DNA of 22,275 bases. It comes from a virus. Each line of letters opens with the position of its first letter. Positions within the stretch are counted from its first letter, which is position 1. The DNA lies in IMG/VR virus record IMGVR_UViG_3300045004_000121, positions 1-22,275 of that record; one strand, given 5' to 3'. Shown here in pieces: positions 22,048 to 22,275 of this stretch. The notes below the pieces were generated by a model. The model worked only from the letters and a program-made list of their open reading frames with translations, ran no database searches and was not told the origin of the DNA. Made by a program: the position numbers and the translations under genes.

Positions 22048-22275
22048 TCAGGCGCTGACGCTGGCCGGTGCGTCCTTGTTGCGGTCGCCGTGGATGAAGA
22101 GCGGCCGCGATTTGCCCTCGACCACCTCCGGGCCGATGACCACCTGTTCGACCGAGTCGAGGCCGGGCAGGTCGTACATCGTGTCGAGGAGGATGGTTTC
22201 CAGGATCGACCGCAGGCCGCGGGCGCCGGTCTTGCGCTCGATCGCCTTGCGGGCGACGAGGCTGAGCGCCTCGTC
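22048..22275 (-). CDS. clpX: ATP-dependent Clp protease ATP-binding subunit ClpX (C-terminal part)
   Basis: ClpX is the AAA+ unfoldase that feeds proteins to ClpP. Only the last 75 residues are in the window. The segment [20 protein letters not shown] carries the sensor-2 region (GARGLR) typical of ClpX, and [11 protein letters not shown] follows it, as in all ClpX C-termini. The end ([20 protein letters not shown]) resembles Rhizobiales ClpX. It is cut at the right edge of the window. The clpX-lon order on one strand is standard in alphaproteobacteria and shows this side is chromosome. A separate terminator follows, and lon has its own promoter region of about 210 bases. Confidence 0.95.
   Translation of the reverse strand, partial: DEALSLVARKAIERKTGARGLRSILETILLDTMYDLPGLDSVEQVVIGPEVVEGKSRPLFIHGDRNKDAPASVSA

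Overview
The window is the late (structural and lysis) end of a tailed-phage prophage, about 19.1 kb and open at the left edge. It is joined at the right to a conserved chromosomal block on the minus strand: tRNA-Val(TAC), lon, and the 3' end of clpX. High GC content, with long shadow frames behind almost every gene, plus the form of Lon and ClpX point to an alphaproteobacterium. Methylobacteriaceae or a related Hyphomicrobiales/Rhizobiales group is my best inference; no marker in the window proves the genus.

Positions 2-9977 (+) hold a tightly packed morphogenesis operon. In order it has an N4-gp56-type major capsid protein (5' cut off), a small capsid-associated protein, two neck adaptors of the SU10 adaptor type, a nozzle-like tail protein, a small conserved virion protein, a GNAT-like protein in the T7 gp13 position, and three large Ala/Gly-rich putative ejection proteins. 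Many stop and start codons overlap, so translational coupling is likely. This order fits a short-tailed (podovirus-like) virion. Two small minus-strand genes (9944-10515), one secreted and one with two membrane segments, break the operon and look like a moron.

Positions 10697-15329 (+) hold the host-contact module: a virion muramidase-like protein, a collar fibre with a histidine needle, a second fibre sharing a module with the first, and a beta-helix tailspike that carries a Sec signal peptide. Positions 15388-18136 (+) hold an unusual lysis cassette: a minimal secreted RlpA-type lytic transglycosylase, a membrane fatty-acid-hydroxylase-like protein, a GH19 endolysin, two holin-like membrane proteins and a spanin-like protein. 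It closes with a strong UUCG-loop terminator.

Positions 18143-19055 (-) hold three small unrecognised genes, one a zinc ribbon, read towards the late operon. Upstream of them is a cluster of three GCTTAC repeats. The prophage then meets the 3' end of tRNA-Val (19145-19220), the probable attachment site. No integrase, repressor, terminase or portal gene is in view; these must lie left of the window. Lon and clpX are intact host genes, each with its own terminator.

The least ordinary points are the lipid-hydroxylase-like gene and RlpA inside the lysis cassette, the signal peptide on the tailspike, the secreted/membrane moron pair, and an endolysin tail that seems to have been built from a REP-like palindrome and a terminator hairpin.
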